Assembly (NCBI RefSeq): GCF_002860865.1
Contig: NZ_PKIE01000006.1
Location: 1 to 64,000, forward strand
DNA: 64,000 nt
Reading direction: 5' to 3'
Origin: Streptococcus mitis
GTDB taxonomy: Bacteria; Bacillota; Bacilli; Lactobacillales; Streptococcaceae
Part shown: one piece after another, positions 27,386-38,967 of the stretch
Layout: each line of letters begins with the position of its first letter
Numbering within the stretch: position 1 is the first letter of the stretch
Notes under the pieces: generated by a model
Told to the model about the DNA's origin: nothing
Seen by the model: the letters and a program-made list of their open reading frames with translations, nothing else
Database searches by the model: none
Translations under genes and position numbers: made by a program

Positions 27386-29374
27386 TTACTTCACATGACT
27401 TGCCAATTCTTTTTGAGCTTTCTCGTTTGACTCAGTCTTTTCTTTCAACCATTTTTCACGAGCTTTTTCATACTCTTCTTTGGTGATTGCTTTTTCACCA
27501 ACTTCAGTGTACTTCAAGTATCCTGAATTTTCACCTTTAAGGCCGGCTACTGAATATGAAGAGCTAAATGGTAGAACTTTTGAAACATATGAAACGGCTG
27601 TTTCTTTAGGAGAAGCCATTACTGGAATTGTCAAAGCATTATCAGTCAACCAAGCTTGTGCTACTGCGTATTTTTCATAACGTTTTTGAACATCTTGGTT
27701 TTCGCTGTTTGCGTCATCAAGTAATTTTCCATAGTCAGCTAAACCAAGTTTGCTTACTACTGATGCATCTGTGTTTTGGTCAATACCAAGGTAAAGGCGA
27801 GTACTTCCTCCCTTAAGGACGAATTGATCCAAGAAAGTAGAAGGATCTTGATAGTCAGGGTTCCATCCTAGCAAGGTATGGATATCCCAGTCTTGCTCTT
27901 TAGCTGTTGGAGCGCTAAATGAAATTGGTAAAGCTTCTGCTTGAGTCATTTGTTGTAAGTCTACAACAACATTATCTGAACCCAATACTTTTTCAATTGA
28001 TTGTTTCAATGATTGAACACGGTTTACAACCGCTGTTGATTCTTGGATAACCAAGGCATCCAAGTGGATTGGGAATTCAACACCTTCAGCTTGTAGGCTT
28101 GATTTTGCTTTAGCAAAGACTTCTTTAGCCTTTTCTTCATTGTAAAGGCCATTTTGAGAATCTGCTAGAGACACGTTTGACCAAGTAGAAGAATTTGTTT
28201 TAGCCAAGCTATCTTGTACCAATTCACCAAATGTTTTCTTACCAACTTGAAGATTATAAGGTGCAAACGTATTACGGATGGCTACTGCAGCTCCATCAGT
28301 ACCATTTGTTTGAGCTGAGTAAGAATTGCGATCGACAGCAAAGTTCAAGGCTTGACGGAATTCCTTGTTTAGCAATGCTTTCTGAGTAGATGTCTTTTGG
28401 GCATCACTTGTTTTGGCAGTGTGGTTATAGGTTGTACGGCCATAGTTCAAGCTGACAGTTGCAACACCAGCTCCTGGTTCATTAAAGTAAATGTTATCTT
28501 TGAAATCAGCCGCATATTTTTCATATGTAGAACTTGTAGGGAAGATACGAGCCTTGCTATATTGACCATCAGAAAAACCTTTGGCAATTACATCTTGATC
28601 CTTACCATCCCAGAAAGTGAACTTAACGTTCTCAATTTTTACATTTTCTTTGTCCCAGTAAGCGTCATTTTTAGCCATCTCGATAGATGATTTAGGAGTT
28701 ACAGCCTTCAAGATAAATGGACCGTTATAAAGAATAGAGTTAGCATCGGTTGGGGCACCAAAACCTTCCCCTTTTGAAGTTAAGAATTCTTCATTAACCG
28801 GCATCAAAACACCACTAGTTGTCTTGTCATTCCAGAAAGTTTCTGGCTGGTTCAAGGTATATTCTAGTGTTTGATCATCAAGTGCTTTTACTCCAACAGT
28901 TGAAAAGTCGCTTGTTTCACCCTTGATATAGGCTTCTAATCCCTTAATAGAAGAGCTAACGATTGAAAGTCCTTTTGATTTTCCATCTACGGCGTGTTTC
29001 AAACCAGTAACGAAGTCTTTAGCAGTTACAGGAGCGTATTCTTCTCCCTCTGCTGTCACCCATTTAGCATCCTTACGGATTTTATAGGTATAAGTCAAAC
29101 CATCTTTTGAAACTGTCCATGATTCAGCAATAGAAGGAACCAGGTTACCATATTTATCATTAGCCAACAAACCATCTACAGCATTTGTTGTGACGAAAGA
29201 TGTTGAATCGATATTGCTGACGATATAATCCAAGGTTTCTGGATCTGTTTGATAAACATATTGGTAATCTTTTGCTAGTTTAGCATTATTTGAACTAGTG
29301 TTTGAACACGCAGCTAGAACTCCTGACGCTAATAAGGTAGCCCCCGCTACAGCAAGCACTTGACTTTTTTTCAT
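27386..29374 (-). CDS. amiA: Oligopeptide-binding lipoprotein AmiA
   Basis: A 662-residue family 5 solute-binding lipoprotein. The signal peptide ends in the lipobox GVLAAC with lipid Cys at 23; the binding domain begins near YQYVYQTDPETLDYI. It captures oligopeptides for AmiCDEF. As first gene of the operon it has its own promoter and is followed by a stem-loop. A paralogue lies at 61397 with the same C-terminal style (EKWLKEKxESNxKAQ). Confidence 0.93.
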   Translation of the reverse strand: MKKSQVLAVAGATLLASGVLAACSNTSSNNAKLAKDYQYVYQTDPETLDYIVSNIDSTSFVTTNAVDGLLANDKYGNLVPSIAESWTVSKDGLTYTYKIRKDAKWVTAEGEEYAPVTAKDFVTGLKHAVDGKSKGLSIVSSSIKGLEAYIKGETSDFSTVGVKALDDQTLEYTLNQPETFWNDKTTSGVLMPVNEEFLTSKGEGFGAPTDANSILYNGPFILKAVTPKSSIEMAKNDAYWDKENVKIENVKFTFWDGKDQDVIAKGFSDGQYSKARIFPTSSTYEKYAADFKDNIYFNEPGAGVATVSLNYGRTTYNHTAKTSDAQKTSTQKALLNKEFRQALNFAVDRNSYSAQTNGTDGAAVAIRNTFAPYNLQVGKKTFGELVQDSLAKTNSSTWSNVSLADSQNGLYNEEKAKEVFAKAKSSLQAEGVEFPIHLDALVIQESTAVVNRVQSLKQSIEKVLGSDNVVVDLQQMTQAEALPISFSAPTAKEQDWDIHTLLGWNPDYQDPSTFLDQFVLKGGSTRLYLGIDQNTDASVVSKLGLADYGKLLDDANSENQDVQKRYEKYAVAQAWLTDNALTIPVMASPKETAVSYVSKVLPFSSSYSVAGLKGENSGYLKYTEVGEKAITKEEYEKAREKWLKEKTESNEKAQKELASHVK

Positions 29375-29414
29375 TTATTTACTCCTCTTATAAATAAAGT
29401 ATAGGTTATCATCA

Positions 29415-29443
29415 ATTATATCATAGATTTCAAGAAAAGTAAA
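29415..29443 (-). promoter_or_regulatory. amiA promoter
   Basis: Minus strand TTTACT (29443-29438), 17-bp spacer, TATAAT (29420-29415), about 40 bp upstream of the amiA start. Confidence 0.7.
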
Positions 29444-29535
29444 CGAATTTTCAGAATATTTAGGCTTATTGATACAAAAAATCTGAAAAAGCTATTGACT
29501 GAAAATCATTTTCAAGGTATAATAATAAACGTTAA

Positions 29536-29606
29536 GGCGGTATAGCCAAGTGGTAAGGCACGGCTCTGCAAAAGCTTGATCGTCGGTTCAAATCCGTCTA
29601 CCGCCT
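29536..29606 (+). tRNA. tRNA-Cys (anticodon GCA)
   Basis: A 71-nt cloverleaf: acceptor arm GGCGGTA/TACCGCC, discriminator T, D-loop AGTGGTAAG, anticodon loop CTGCAAA (GCA) and T-loop TTCAAAT. CCA is not encoded. A single tRNA gene, divergent from amiA and followed by a terminator. Confidence 0.93.
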
Positions 29607-29640
29607 TTCAGTACCGAATTTATCGGAATTTATCAAGACA

Positions 29641-29667
29641 AAAAGCCCGTAAAATAGGGCTTTTTTA
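29641..29667 (+). terminator. Terminator after tRNA-Cys
   Basis: AAAAGCCC and GGGCTTTTTT arms around an 8-nt loop, about 35 bp after the tRNA. Confidence 0.85.
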
Positions 29668-29802
29668 TTTTTCATCGAATAAATACGTATAACTTTAAAA
29701 AACTTTTGGAACTAGGTTGGGGCTGAGTTTTTCGAGGACACAATTCCCTTTTGAAATCAACTGAAAAAAGCTTTGTCACGCCTGGTGACAAAAGCCTCTA
29801 GT

Positions 29803-31134
29803 TTACTCTGTTTCTTCTTCTATTTCGACTTCTGTGATTTGGACTTTTACCTTGGTAACACGTCCATTTTTCACTTTATCATTGGTTAAGATAAGCTGTT
29901 TGTTTTGGCTAACTAATTCATAGCTGAGTTTCTCAGTCGTTGGAATGGTTCCAACTCCTGTCAAATAGTAACCAGCGATGGTATCAACGTCATCACTTTC
30001 CAGTTCAACATCAAAGTAGTCATTAAAAGCATTGAGATTCATGGTACCTTGAACGATATAAGTATCTTCTCCGATTTGATGAACTTCGATTTCAGCCTTA
30101 TCTGTTTCGTCATCGATTTCCCCAACGATTTCCTCTAAGAGGTCTTCAAGTGTCACCAAACCAGCCATCCCACCGTATTCATCCAGCAAGATTGCCATTT
30201 GTCTTTGGGTATTGCGCAATTCTTTTAACAAGTCATCCACAAAAATAGTTTCAGGAACAAAAAGTGGATCTTGTAAGATTTTCTTCCAAACAATATTGTC
30301 AAAACCGTCCACAAAGCCCGCCCTAAGGAGACTCTTGGTGTGAATGATCCCAATCACGTTATCCTTATCCCCATCATAGACAGGGATACGAGAATAATTT
30401 TGTTTTAAAATACTTTGAATAATGGCTTGACTCTCATCCTGAATATCCACCATAAAGGCATCCGTCCGAGGAACCATGACTTCTCTGGCCATTAATTCAT
30501 CCAGTGAAAAAATCCCTTGTAACATTTCAATTTCGTCAGCATCTAGTGTTTCTTCACTATTTGTCAGCATGTACTCAATTTCATCACGGGTCATTTTTTC
30601 ATCAGCATCGTCAAAGGTCATAGGAGTCAAGCGACTCAAGAGATTGGTAGATGCAGACAAGAGCCAAACAAAGGGACTAACTAGTTTCCCAAGCCCAATG
30701 ATAACTGGCGCTGTACGAATCGCCAAGGCATCCTTTAGATTAAGAGCGATTCTCTTAGGATACAATTCCCCAAAAACGATGGAAATATAAGTCAAAAATG
30801 CTAAAGACAGAAAACTTGCAACGGCATAAGCTGTTTCACCATTTCCAAGCCAAGATGCAATTTCTCGTCCCAGAGTGTCTGCCAAACTCGCCCCTGATAA
30901 GATCGTAATTAGGGTAATCCCTACTTGAATGGTTGATAAAAAGTGGTTAGGATTTTCTAATACCTTCAGCAGACGAATATAGCGTCTATCTCCTTCTTCT
31001 GCCTTTTGTTCAACCCGCGCACGGTTAAGTGACACCATGGCCATTTCTGTGGCTGAGAAAAAGGCATTTAACACCGTCAAGATAAACAATAAAACAAATT
31101 GTAGCAACAAATTCTGACTACTTGGGTCTTCCAT
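29803..31134 (-). CDS. HlyC/CorC family membrane protein (CNNM-CBS-CorC)
   Basis: A 443-residue protein with an N-terminal DUF21/CNNM transmembrane domain (residues 1-195; FFSATEMAMVSLNRARVEQ), two CBS domains (about 215-335; REVMVPRTDAFMVD, YSRIPVYDGDKDNVIGIIH) and a C-terminal CorC/HlyC domain (about 355-435). Such proteins are implicated in magnesium or cobalt efflux and are often mislabelled hemolysins. The gene is monocistronic. Confidence 0.88.
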   Translation of the reverse strand: MEDPSSQNLLLQFVLLFILTVLNAFFSATEMAMVSLNRARVEQKAEEGDRRYIRLLKVLENPNHFLSTIQVGITLITILSGASLADTLGREIASWLGNGETAYAVASFLSLAFLTYISIVFGELYPKRIALNLKDALAIRTAPVIIGLGKLVSPFVWLLSASTNLLSRLTPMTFDDADEKMTRDEIEYMLTNSEETLDADEIEMLQGIFSLDELMAREVMVPRTDAFMVDIQDESQAIIQSILKQNYSRIPVYDGDKDNVIGIIHTKSLLRAGFVDGFDNIVWKKILQDPLFVPETIFVDDLLKELRNTQRQMAILLDEYGGMAGLVTLEDLLEEIVGEIDDETDKAEIEVHQIGEDTYIVQGTMNLNAFNDYFDVELESDDVDTIAGYYLTGVGTIPTTEKLSYELVSQNKQLILTNDKVKNGRVTKVKVQITEVEIEEETE

Positions 31135-31239
31135 AGTTCTTCTCCTAAAATAGTATCTTACCCTCTATTATATCACAAAAATTAGCTCAGTACATATTAT
31201 TTTTTCTCAGTGTCTATTCTAGTTCTACTTAAATTGTCC

Positions 31240-31279
31240 AAAAAAAGAACTCCTACATCTTCAAGTGACATAGGAGTTT
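31240..31279 (-). terminator. Terminator downstream of endA
   Basis: AACTCCTA and TAGGAGTT arms with TTTTTTT on the minus strand, just beyond the endA stop codon. Confidence 0.8.
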
Positions 31280-31289
31280 ATTTTGTATT

Positions 31290-32333
<1,044 letters not shown>

Positions 32334-32341
<8 letters not shown>

Positions 32342-33617
32342 CTTCATCACTTGCCTCAATCCGCTGAATCTTAGCACCTAGCTGCGCCAACTTCTCATGG
32401 AAACGGTAATAACCTCTATCCAAGTGAACCAATTTACCAACAACGGTTTCTCCTTGAGCTACCAAACCTGTCAAAATCAAGGCTGCACTGGCACGAAGGT
32501 CAGTTGAAAGAACTTCTGCTCCCTGCAAAGCTTGTCCACCAACAATACGAGCTGTATCACGGATAATCTCAGAATGCAAGCCCATGCGGCGCATTTCTTC
32601 TAGATGTTGGAAACGATTTTCGAAAACTGTCTCTATCATAGTTGATTCCCCTTTTGCGACGGTCATCAAGGCTGTAAATTGAGCCTGCATATCTGTTGGA
32701 AAACCTGGGTGGGGCAAGGTTTTCACATGAACAGCTTTTAAATTTTCTAGTTGAGAGCGAACTCGAATTCCTTCAGTCTCCTCTGTCACTTCCACTCCCA
32801 TTTCAAGCAATTTGGCAATCAAGGGACGATTGTGCTCCCAAACAGCGTCTTTAATCAAGACATCACCACCAGTCATGGTAGCAGCCACCATAAAGGTTCC
32901 GGCTTCGATACGGTCTTGGACTACATTGTGAGTCGTACCATGAAGTTTCTCAACACCGGTAATGGTAATGGTCTCTGTACCAGCACCTTTAACCTTGGCT
33001 CCCATTTCATTCAGGAGAATGGCTAGGTCCACAATCTCAGGCTCACGCGCAGCATTTTCAATCACTGTCACCCCATCAGCTAGGGTCGCTGCCATCATCA
33101 AGTTCTGCGTAGCACCAACACTTGGGAAGTCCATATAGATATGAGCGCCATGTAAGCGATCAGCCTTGGCTTCGATGTAACCAGCTGTCTGACTAATCTT
33201 AGCCCCCATAGCTTCCAGACCTTTCAAATGAAGGTCAATAGGACGGCTACCAATCGTACAACCACCTGGCATGGATACCTTAGCATGACCTACACGGGCA
33301 AGAATTGGCCCCAAGACAACAATAGATGCACGCATCTTGCTGACATACTTGTAAGGGGCTTCTTCAGTGATATCGCCAGTCGCATCCACCTCGACAAGAT
33401 GAGCCTCCTCATCAAAATCTACCTTGGCATTCAAACCACGAACCACCTGATTCATAGTGAAAACATCTGACAAGATAGGAACATTCTGCAAGACGGTCTT
33501 TCCCTCACTTGCTAGAATAGTCGCTGCTAACAAGGGCAAGACTGCATTCTTTGCTCCTTCAATAGTAACACTTCCTACCAGACGATTATCGCCACCTTGA
33601 ACCACAATTTTTTCCAT
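32334..33617 (-). CDS. murA: UDP-N-acetylglucosamine 1-carboxyvinyltransferase
   Basis: A 427-residue EPSP-synthase-fold enzyme for the first committed step of peptidoglycan synthesis. The catalytic loop Cys is C120 in [15 protein letters not shown]; the N-terminal [15 protein letters not shown] and the C-terminal [13 protein letters not shown] are conserved. Streptococci carry two MurA paralogues; which one this is cannot be told by eye. Its ribosome site (AAAGGAAAT) overlaps the stop codon of the preceding acyltransferase gene. Confidence 0.93.
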
Positions 33618-33628
33618 ACTTATTTCCT

Positions 33629-34672
33629 TTACATTTGATTTTGTAATAGACTTACTTTCTTTGTAATTCTATTAACTAATTTATTAATAATCCAAGCTAA
33701 AATTAGACTAAGGACCAGCACAAAAAATGTAAATATCACATCATTTATTCTGGATGACACAAGTGTTTTTCCTAGCATAGAAATAACTAATCCATGTATC
33801 ATATATAATTCAAACGATATACTACCTATTAAAATCAAATATATATTTGAAAAATTTATTTTTTTCAAAAAAACAATAATAAAGTAGATTGTAAAAATAA
33901 TATTATCTAAATTAGCAGCTAACGCATAACTATAACTATCTTCTAAATGCACATACCTCAACAAAATATCGTATTGATGTGAAATAAAGAGTAACACAGT
34001 TACTAAAACAAGTATGATAAAATAATGTCTATCTAAAACTCCATCAATTTTCTCTTTATTTTTAGCCCATATTAAGCCAATTATGAAGGGAAAAACACTA
34101 TTATACCACCAAAAACCGTAACCTAATTTTATAGCTAAACAAATATAACCAATTATGAATACTGTGTTGATAACAATAGAAATAAACTTATTTTTGAAAA
34201 ACTTAAATGATATATAAAAAAATATATACATTAGAATTATAATATTGACAAACCATCCATTATAAATAATTGTACTTCCTTTTTTAAATAAGTTAGCAAA
34301 AAAATCTAAATCCATTAATTGACCGCTTAAAAATCTGTAAAACATATAAATCAAAGATATAGAAAAAAATGGAACTAGAATTTTAGAAAGTCTCTTAACT
34401 AAAAAATTATCTAGATAGTTTTTCTTATTTTCGTTCTGAAAATACAATCCATAGGCTGATAAAAAGAAGAAAATAGAAACGATATAAGTTCCCATATAGG
34501 AAAAATTAGAAAATTCATCACCAGATGTAACCCATTGTGACAAATGATGAAATATTATTCCTATAGCTAGAAATCCTCTAAGCCCTGATGTAGATTTAAC
34601 ATTTAGATATTCCTTATTTTGAGGTAACAAATAAATTAATAGCGTGATCAATAATAAGATTATAATATCCAT
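33629..34672 (-). CDS. Membrane acyltransferase, acyltransferase-3 family
   Basis: A 347-residue integral membrane protein with about ten spans and the family opening ([20 protein letters not shown], residues 28-47, including the conserved RG...HH). Acyltransferase-3 proteins O-acylate surface polysaccharides, peptidoglycan or lipids; the substrate here is unknown. Codon use is strongly A/T-biased (runs of Ile, Asn, Lys, Phe) compared with murA and sepM on either side, which indicates recent acquisition. It ends 11 bp before murA and has only a weak, distant ribosome site. I do not recognise a specific named member. Confidence 0.8.
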   Translation of the reverse strand: MDIIILLLITLLIYLLPQNKEYLNVKSTSGLRGFLAIGIIFHHLSQWVTSGDEFSNFSYMGTYIVSIFFFLSAYGLYFQNENKKNYLDNFLVKRLSKILVPFFSISLIYMFYRFLSGQLMDLDFFANLFKKGSTIIYNGWFVNIIILMYIFFYISFKFFKNKFISIVINTVFIIGYICLAIKLGYGFWWYNSVFPFIIGLIWAKNKEKIDGVLDRHYFIILVLVTVLLFISHQYDILLRYVHLEDSYSYALAANLDNIIFTIYFIIVFLKKINFSNIYLILIGSISFELYMIHGLVISMLGKTLVSSRINDVIFTFFVLVLSLILAWIINKLVNRITKKVSLLQNQM

Positions 34673-34733
34673 GAATTCTATTTCTCCCTATAAGTTTAAT
34701 AATATCTTGAAAGTAATTTCTTAAACACGCAAA

Positions 34734-34964
34734 TTATAATAATCCTCTAAGCGCTTCCTGCCACAACTGATAAAGGCTGATAAAGAAAGAACTCATGATG
34801 TAGCCCATTACAATGCTGAAAAAGGCTACTAATAAACGAACTTTTCCTGTATTCTCAGCTGTCACTTTTAAAACCTTTTCCCATCTAACAAGATCCTTTA
34901 AAAGGTAAAAACTCACATAAATAAAGAGCATGTGACTGCTTAGAGTGAATAATAATTGAACCAT
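34734..34964 (-). CDS. DUF1146 family membrane protein
   Basis: A 76-residue protein with two membrane spans (LLFTLSSHMLFIYVSFYLL and VAFFSIVMGYIMSSFFISL). The family is conserved near murA in Firmicutes and has no known function. ATG 34964 gives the family length. An extended -10 (TGGTATAAT) ends only 6 nt upstream, so the transcript may start at the ATG itself. Confidence 0.8.
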   Translation of the reverse strand: MVQLLFTLSSHMLFIYVSFYLLKDLVRWEKVLKVTAENTGKVRLLVAFFSIVMGYIMSSFFISLYQLWQEALRGLL

Positions 34965-34970
34965 TTGACT

Positions 34971-34979
34971 ATTATACCA
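34971..34979 (-). promoter_or_regulatory. Extended -10 promoter of the DUF1146 gene (possible leaderless mRNA)
   Basis: Minus strand TGGTATAAT, with TATAAT at 34976-34971 and ATG at 34964. The usual 6-8 nt from -10 to start point would put transcription at the start codon, and no ribosome site lies between. Confidence 0.55.
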
Positions 34980-35021
34980 TCTTCTCTGTTTGTGCGCTAG
35001 TTTGGAAACTTCACTCAAAAA

Positions 35022-36059
35022 CTAGGGATTGTTTTTCAAGTAATCAATTGCATCTTGTAGGGTTTTAACTGGCACGATTTTCATATCTGTCTTGATTGTT
35101 TTAGCAGCTTCTAGGGCTGTTTGGTAGTTGTTTTTAGCATCAGGATGTGCTTTTTGTTCTTCTTCGCTAACAGGGTTATCCGGGGCAAAGAAAATAGCAG
35201 CACCTTCTCTAGCCGAAGCAACAACTTTCTTATCAATACCTCCAATGTCCCCCACATTCCCATCGCGGTCAATGGTTCCTGTACCGGCAACAATACGACC
35301 ATTACGAAGGCCTGGGTCAGCTATTTGGGTATAGATGGCCAGACTAAACATGAGACCTGCACTTGGACCGCCGATACCAGCTGTTGAAAAGCGAATTGGG
35401 ACATCACTGGTCACTTCCGTACGGTCAATCAAGCCGATTCCAATCCCATTTTTGCCATTTTCCAAGGTGATAATCTTTCCTTCTGCAGACTTGGTTTGCC
35501 CATCCTCTTCATAAGTTACCTTGACGGAGTCCCCTAGTTTTTGAGAATTAACGTAATCAATCAAGTCTTTGGAACTGTCAAAGGTTTGATCATTGACTGC
35601 TGTGACCGTATCAGAGATGTTGAGAATCCCTTTAAAGGTCGAATTATCCGTCACAGTCAAGACATAAACCCCAAGGTACTTAAGTTCAATATCCTTACCA
35701 GCTGTTTTTAGCCCTTGATACTTGGCCATATTTTGCGATGTTTGCATGTAGAATTGATTGATCCGCATAAATTCAACATCGGAAGATCCACCTGTAGTCT
35801 CCTGAGCACTACGAATATCTGTAAAAGGCGTCAACCACGCATAAATCATATGGGCTAAAGTGGCATGTTGGACACCAACCGTAACGAATTGATAGGCACC
35901 AGCCTCCTTATCTTCTGTGTCATTTACTTTAAGGACTTGGCGAATATCTTCCGAACCACCTGGAACTTCTATATAGTAGGGCAAGGGCACTACAAATGCC
36001 AAGAAAGTCACAATCAAGGCCGCAATGACATATAAGGGCCATCTAATCTTTTTTTTCAT
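35022..36059 (-). CDS. sepM: PDZ-Lon membrane serine protease SepM
   Basis: A 345-residue protease with one N-terminal membrane span (about 9-28), a PDZ domain (about 125-205) and a C-terminal Lon-type domain with the Ser/Lys dyad (GGPSAGLMF and GGIDKKVVA). In S. mutans SepM trims the competence-stimulating peptide CSP; in this species the substrate is unknown. It overlaps coaD by 17 bp. Confidence 0.88.
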   Translation of the reverse strand: MKKKIRWPLYVIAALIVTFLAFVVPLPYYIEVPGGSEDIRQVLKVNDTEDKEAGAYQFVTVGVQHATLAHMIYAWLTPFTDIRSAQETTGGSSDVEFMRINQFYMQTSQNMAKYQGLKTAGKDIELKYLGVYVLTVTDNSTFKGILNISDTVTAVNDQTFDSSKDLIDYVNSQKLGDSVKVTYEEDGQTKSAEGKIITLENGKNGIGIGLIDRTEVTSDVPIRFSTAGIGGPSAGLMFSLAIYTQIADPGLRNGRIVAGTGTIDRDGNVGDIGGIDKKVVASAREGAAIFFAPDNPVSEEEQKAHPDAKNNYQTALEAAKTIKTDMKIVPVKTLQDAIDYLKNNP

Positions 36060-36531
36060 TTCTTATTTCCTCCAAAATACTATCAGGAACATAGCCGGCA
36101 ATATCCTGACCAAACTTCAAAAGCTCTCTAACACCGGATGAACTGAGATAGAGATGTTCAGGTCGACTATGTAAATAAATGGTCTCTATATTAGGAGACA
36201 GCTGATGATTGTAGTAATCAAAACTGGCTTCATATTGCAAATCAGACGCATTCCTCAAACCACGCACTAGACAAGTAGCCCCCAGTCTTTTCGCGACATC
36301 GACCACCAATTCATCATGAGAAGACACGACTTTAACATTTCCCAAATGTTTCAAAGCCTTTTCTAACCCCCGTTTACGATTTTCGATAGGAAGAAATCCT
36401 TGTTTGTGGGGATTAAAAAAAATACCGACATAGAGCTTATCAAAGAGTTTGCTAGCCCGTTCAATGATATCCAGATGCCCATTTGTCATCGGATCAAATG
36501 AGCCTGTGAATAAGCCAATCTTATCTGACAT
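36043..36531 (-). CDS. coaD: Phosphopantetheine adenylyltransferase
   Basis: A 162-residue nucleotidyltransferase of the penultimate step of coenzyme A synthesis. It has the [14 protein letters not shown] motif (9-22, with the catalytic His) and the C-terminal [22 protein letters not shown]. It overlaps rsmD by 11 bp and sepM by 17 bp. Confidence 0.95.
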   Translation of the reverse strand: MSDKIGLFTGSFDPMTNGHLDIIERASKLFDKLYVGIFFNPHKQGFLPIENRKRGLEKALKHLGNVKVVSSHDELVVDVAKRLGATCLVRGLRNASDLQYEASFDYYNHQLSPNIETIYLHSRPEHLYLSSSGVRELLKFGQDIAGYVPDSILEEIRNEKKD

Positions 36532-37060
36532 AGACTGTCACCTTACTAATTCCATAAATTTTTTCCTTCCAGATACCCAGGCAGGCAATTTCTTCTGGAA
36601 GTTCAACGGCCTTATCCGTCTCACACACGACCATGACATCTTCAGAAAAAAGCTCTCTCTCAGCCATTTTTTCAATATCTGCTACGATTTGTTCCTTGGC
36701 ATAAGGAGGGTCTAAGAAAATGAGGTCGAATTCCCCAGATACCTGTTCCAGTGCCCTTTCTGCATCCATTTTGAGAAGTTGAAATTTCCCAACTTCCTTG
36801 GTCATCTGAATATTTTCAGCCACGATAGCCTGAGCCTTACGGTCTCGCTCCACCAAAACAGCACTGGACATACCACGCGATACTGCCTCGATAGATAAAC
36901 CACCACTACCTGCATAAAGGTCCAAGACGCATCCCCCTTCAAAGTAGGGACCAATCATGTTAAAAATGGCTCCCCTAACCTTATCCGAAGTAGGTCTTGT
37001 CGTCTTGCCTTCTAGTGTCTTGAGGGGACGTCCCCCATAGATTCCTGATACGATTTTCAT
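36521..37060 (-). CDS. rsmD: 16S rRNA (guanine966-N2)-methyltransferase RsmD
   Basis: A 179-residue methyltransferase with SAM motif [18 protein letters not shown] (46-63) and the catalytic LDPPY motif (near 116-120). It methylates 16S rRNA. It is first in the rsmD-coaD-sepM set conserved in streptococci. Confidence 0.93.
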   Translation of the reverse strand: MKIVSGIYGGRPLKTLEGKTTRPTSDKVRGAIFNMIGPYFEGGCVLDLYAGSGGLSIEAVSRGMSSAVLVERDRKAQAIVAENIQMTKEVGKFQLLKMDAERALEQVSGEFDLIFLDPPYAKEQIVADIEKMAERELFSEDVMVVCETDKAVELPEEIACLGIWKEKIYGISKVTVYVR

Positions 37061-37098
37061 ACCGTTTATTATACCAAATTATGGGCGAAAAGAGAAAG

Positions 37099-37117
37099 AA
37101 AACCGAACCTTGCGGTT
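37099..37117 (-). terminator. Terminator of asnA
   Basis: Minus strand CGAACC and GGTTCG with a GCAA loop, followed by GTTTTCTTTC, eight bases beyond the asnA stop. Confidence 0.75.
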
Positions 37118-37124
37118 CGATTCT

Positions 37125-38117
37125 CTACAAAATATTTTCGTAAGTATCGCGGACTTCTTGAGGCCAAACACTTGTTTGCACTTCTCCGATGTGTTTCTTG
37201 CGAAGTAGGAACATGGCCATCCGAGATTGTCCAATTCCTCCACCAATTGTCAATGGGAATAAGCCATTTAACAAAGCCTTGTGCCATTCCAATTCTAAGC
37301 GGTCTTCATCACCGGTGATTTCTACCTGACGGCGAAGGGTTTCTTCATCTACACGAATCCCCATAGAAGACAACTCAAAGGCTCCGCCTAGAGATTCATT
37401 CCAAACAAGAATATCGCCATTCAGACCCTTGTAGCCATTTTCAGACTCACTTGTCCAGTCATCATAGTCAGGGGCACGTCCATCGTGCGGTTTACCGTCT
37501 GGTAATTCACCACCGATACCAATCAAGAAGACTGCTCCAAATTCTTTACAGATAGCATTTTCACGTTCTTTCGGTGTCAAGTCTGGGTAGCGTTCTACCA
37601 ACTCTTCTGTGTGGATAAAAGTGATTTGTTTTGGCAAGATAGACTCGATGTCATAGCGAGCTTCAACAGCTAGTTCTGTCAAACGAATGGCCTTATAAAT
37701 CTTCTCAACTGTTTCTTTTAGATAAGCGATGTTACGCTTACCATTTGGGATAACCTTCTCCCAGTCCCACTGGTCAACATAAACAGAGTGGGTTGCATCC
37801 AGCGAGTCTTCGTCTGGACGAAGGGCTTTCATGTGGACGAAAAGACCTTCACCCTCACCGAAACCAAAGCGAGCTAGAGTATGGCGTTTCCATTTAGCAA
37901 GTGAATGCACCACTTCATAAGTAGCATCAGGGATTTGGAGAACCTTGACCGATACGGCATTCTCAACACCTGATAAGTTGTCCTGCATCCCGTCACCGAC
38001 CCTACTCAAGATAGGACCTTGAACTTCGACAACTTCTAGCTTGTCTTTCAAATACTGAGTAAAAGTGTTTTTGACAAAGGAAATTTCTTCTTGTTGGTGG
38101 ATAAAACTTTTCTTCAT
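37125..38117 (-). CDS. asnA: Aspartate-ammonia ligase (asparagine synthetase A)
   Basis: A 330-residue class II aminoacyl-tRNA-synthetase-like enzyme that makes asparagine from aspartate, ammonia and ATP. The N-terminal [18 protein letters not shown], the central [15 protein letters not shown] and the C-terminal [14 protein letters not shown] motif 3 are conserved. It is monocistronic with its own terminator. Confidence 0.95.
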   Translation of the reverse strand: MKKSFIHQQEEISFVKNTFTQYLKDKLEVVEVQGPILSRVGDGMQDNLSGVENAVSVKVLQIPDATYEVVHSLAKWKRHTLARFGFGEGEGLFVHMKALRPDEDSLDATHSVYVDQWDWEKVIPNGKRNIAYLKETVEKIYKAIRLTELAVEARYDIESILPKQITFIHTEELVERYPDLTPKERENAICKEFGAVFLIGIGGELPDGKPHDGRAPDYDDWTSESENGYKGLNGDILVWNESLGGAFELSSMGIRVDEETLRRQVEITGDEDRLELEWHKALLNGLFPLTIGGGIGQSRMAMFLLRKKHIGEVQTSVWPQEVRDTYENIL

Positions 38118-38192
38118 AAACTACTCCTCAAAAAATTAATTAAAAGCATTATACACCTATTTCCAAGAAAAGAAAAGAGAAATTTTAAAAAA

Positions 38193-38222
38193 AAATCAGT
38201 GTCATTCAAAACACTGATTTCA
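38193..38222 (-). terminator. Terminator of the BI-1 gene
   Basis: AAATCAGTGT and ACACTGATTT arms with a long T-run on the minus strand, just after the stop codon at 38230. Confidence 0.85.
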
Positions 38223-38229
38223 TAGACCT

Positions 38230-38913
38230 TTAGTCATTACGACCGAAGATACGTAGAATACTTAGGAAGAGATTGATAAAATCAAGATAGATACTGAGAG
38301 CCATTGACACAACCCAACCTGTCGCTACACGACCTTGTGATTGTTCATAGGCAAGGCGAATTCTTTGGTTGTCCCAAGCAATCAACCCTGAGAAGACCAA
38401 AACCATGGCTACGCTAATCATATAATCAAAGAAGCCACTAGCTAAGAAAATATTAACTACCATGGCAATCAACAAACCGATTAGAGCTGCCATCATCGCT
38501 CGACCAATCCCACTCAAATCTTTTTTAGTGAACATACCGACTGCCGCCATGACAAAGAAGAGAAGGGCGCTCGACACAAAGGCAGATAAAACTGTACCTG
38601 GAGTATAGAAGGCCACCACAAAACTGAGGGTAAATCCGTTTAATACTGAATAAAGTAAAAATACTGGAAGAGCCGCTGGACTATTCTTTAAGGCCATGTT
38701 ACTAGCAACGAAGACTAGTGCTAGCTCTGCAAAGGTTGCGATGGTCAACCAGAGACGCCCCTGCATCAAAAAGTAAACCATCTGAGACTGAAAGACCGTC
38801 AACATAAGACCTGATACCAAAGCGGATAATCCGATTCCCAGACCAACAAAGGCATAAACCTTAGCGTAAAATTGATTGAGACCTGCGCGATCGTGAATAA
38901 TAGTATGATTCAT
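38230..38913 (-). CDS. Bax inhibitor-1 family membrane protein
   Basis: A 227-residue protein with seven spans and the family pattern FYAKVYAFVGLGIGLSALVSG, LYSVLNGFTLSFV and the C-terminal YLDFINLFLSILRIFGRND. BI-1 proteins are calcium or proton leak channels or stress proteins in other organisms; the streptococcal role is unknown. The acidic C-terminal D pair is present. The gene is monocistronic. Confidence 0.9.
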   Translation of the reverse strand: MNHTIIHDRAGLNQFYAKVYAFVGLGIGLSALVSGLMLTVFQSQMVYFLMQGRLWLTIATFAELALVFVASNMALKNSPAALPVFLLYSVLNGFTLSFVVAFYTPGTVLSAFVSSALLFFVMAAVGMFTKKDLSGIGRAMMAALIGLLIAMVVNIFLASGFFDYMISVAMVLVFSGLIAWDNQRIRLAYEQSQGRVATGWVVSMALSIYLDFINLFLSILRIFGRND

Positions 38914-38967
38914 CTTTTCTCCTTTTCTATGAATGTCTTTTCTTGATTATAACAAAAAAAGTTAAAA

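Noticed and set aside
29803..31134. Hemolysin
   Set aside because: The CNNM-CBS-CorC layout is that of a divalent-metal transport-related protein; hemolysin labels for this family are historical.
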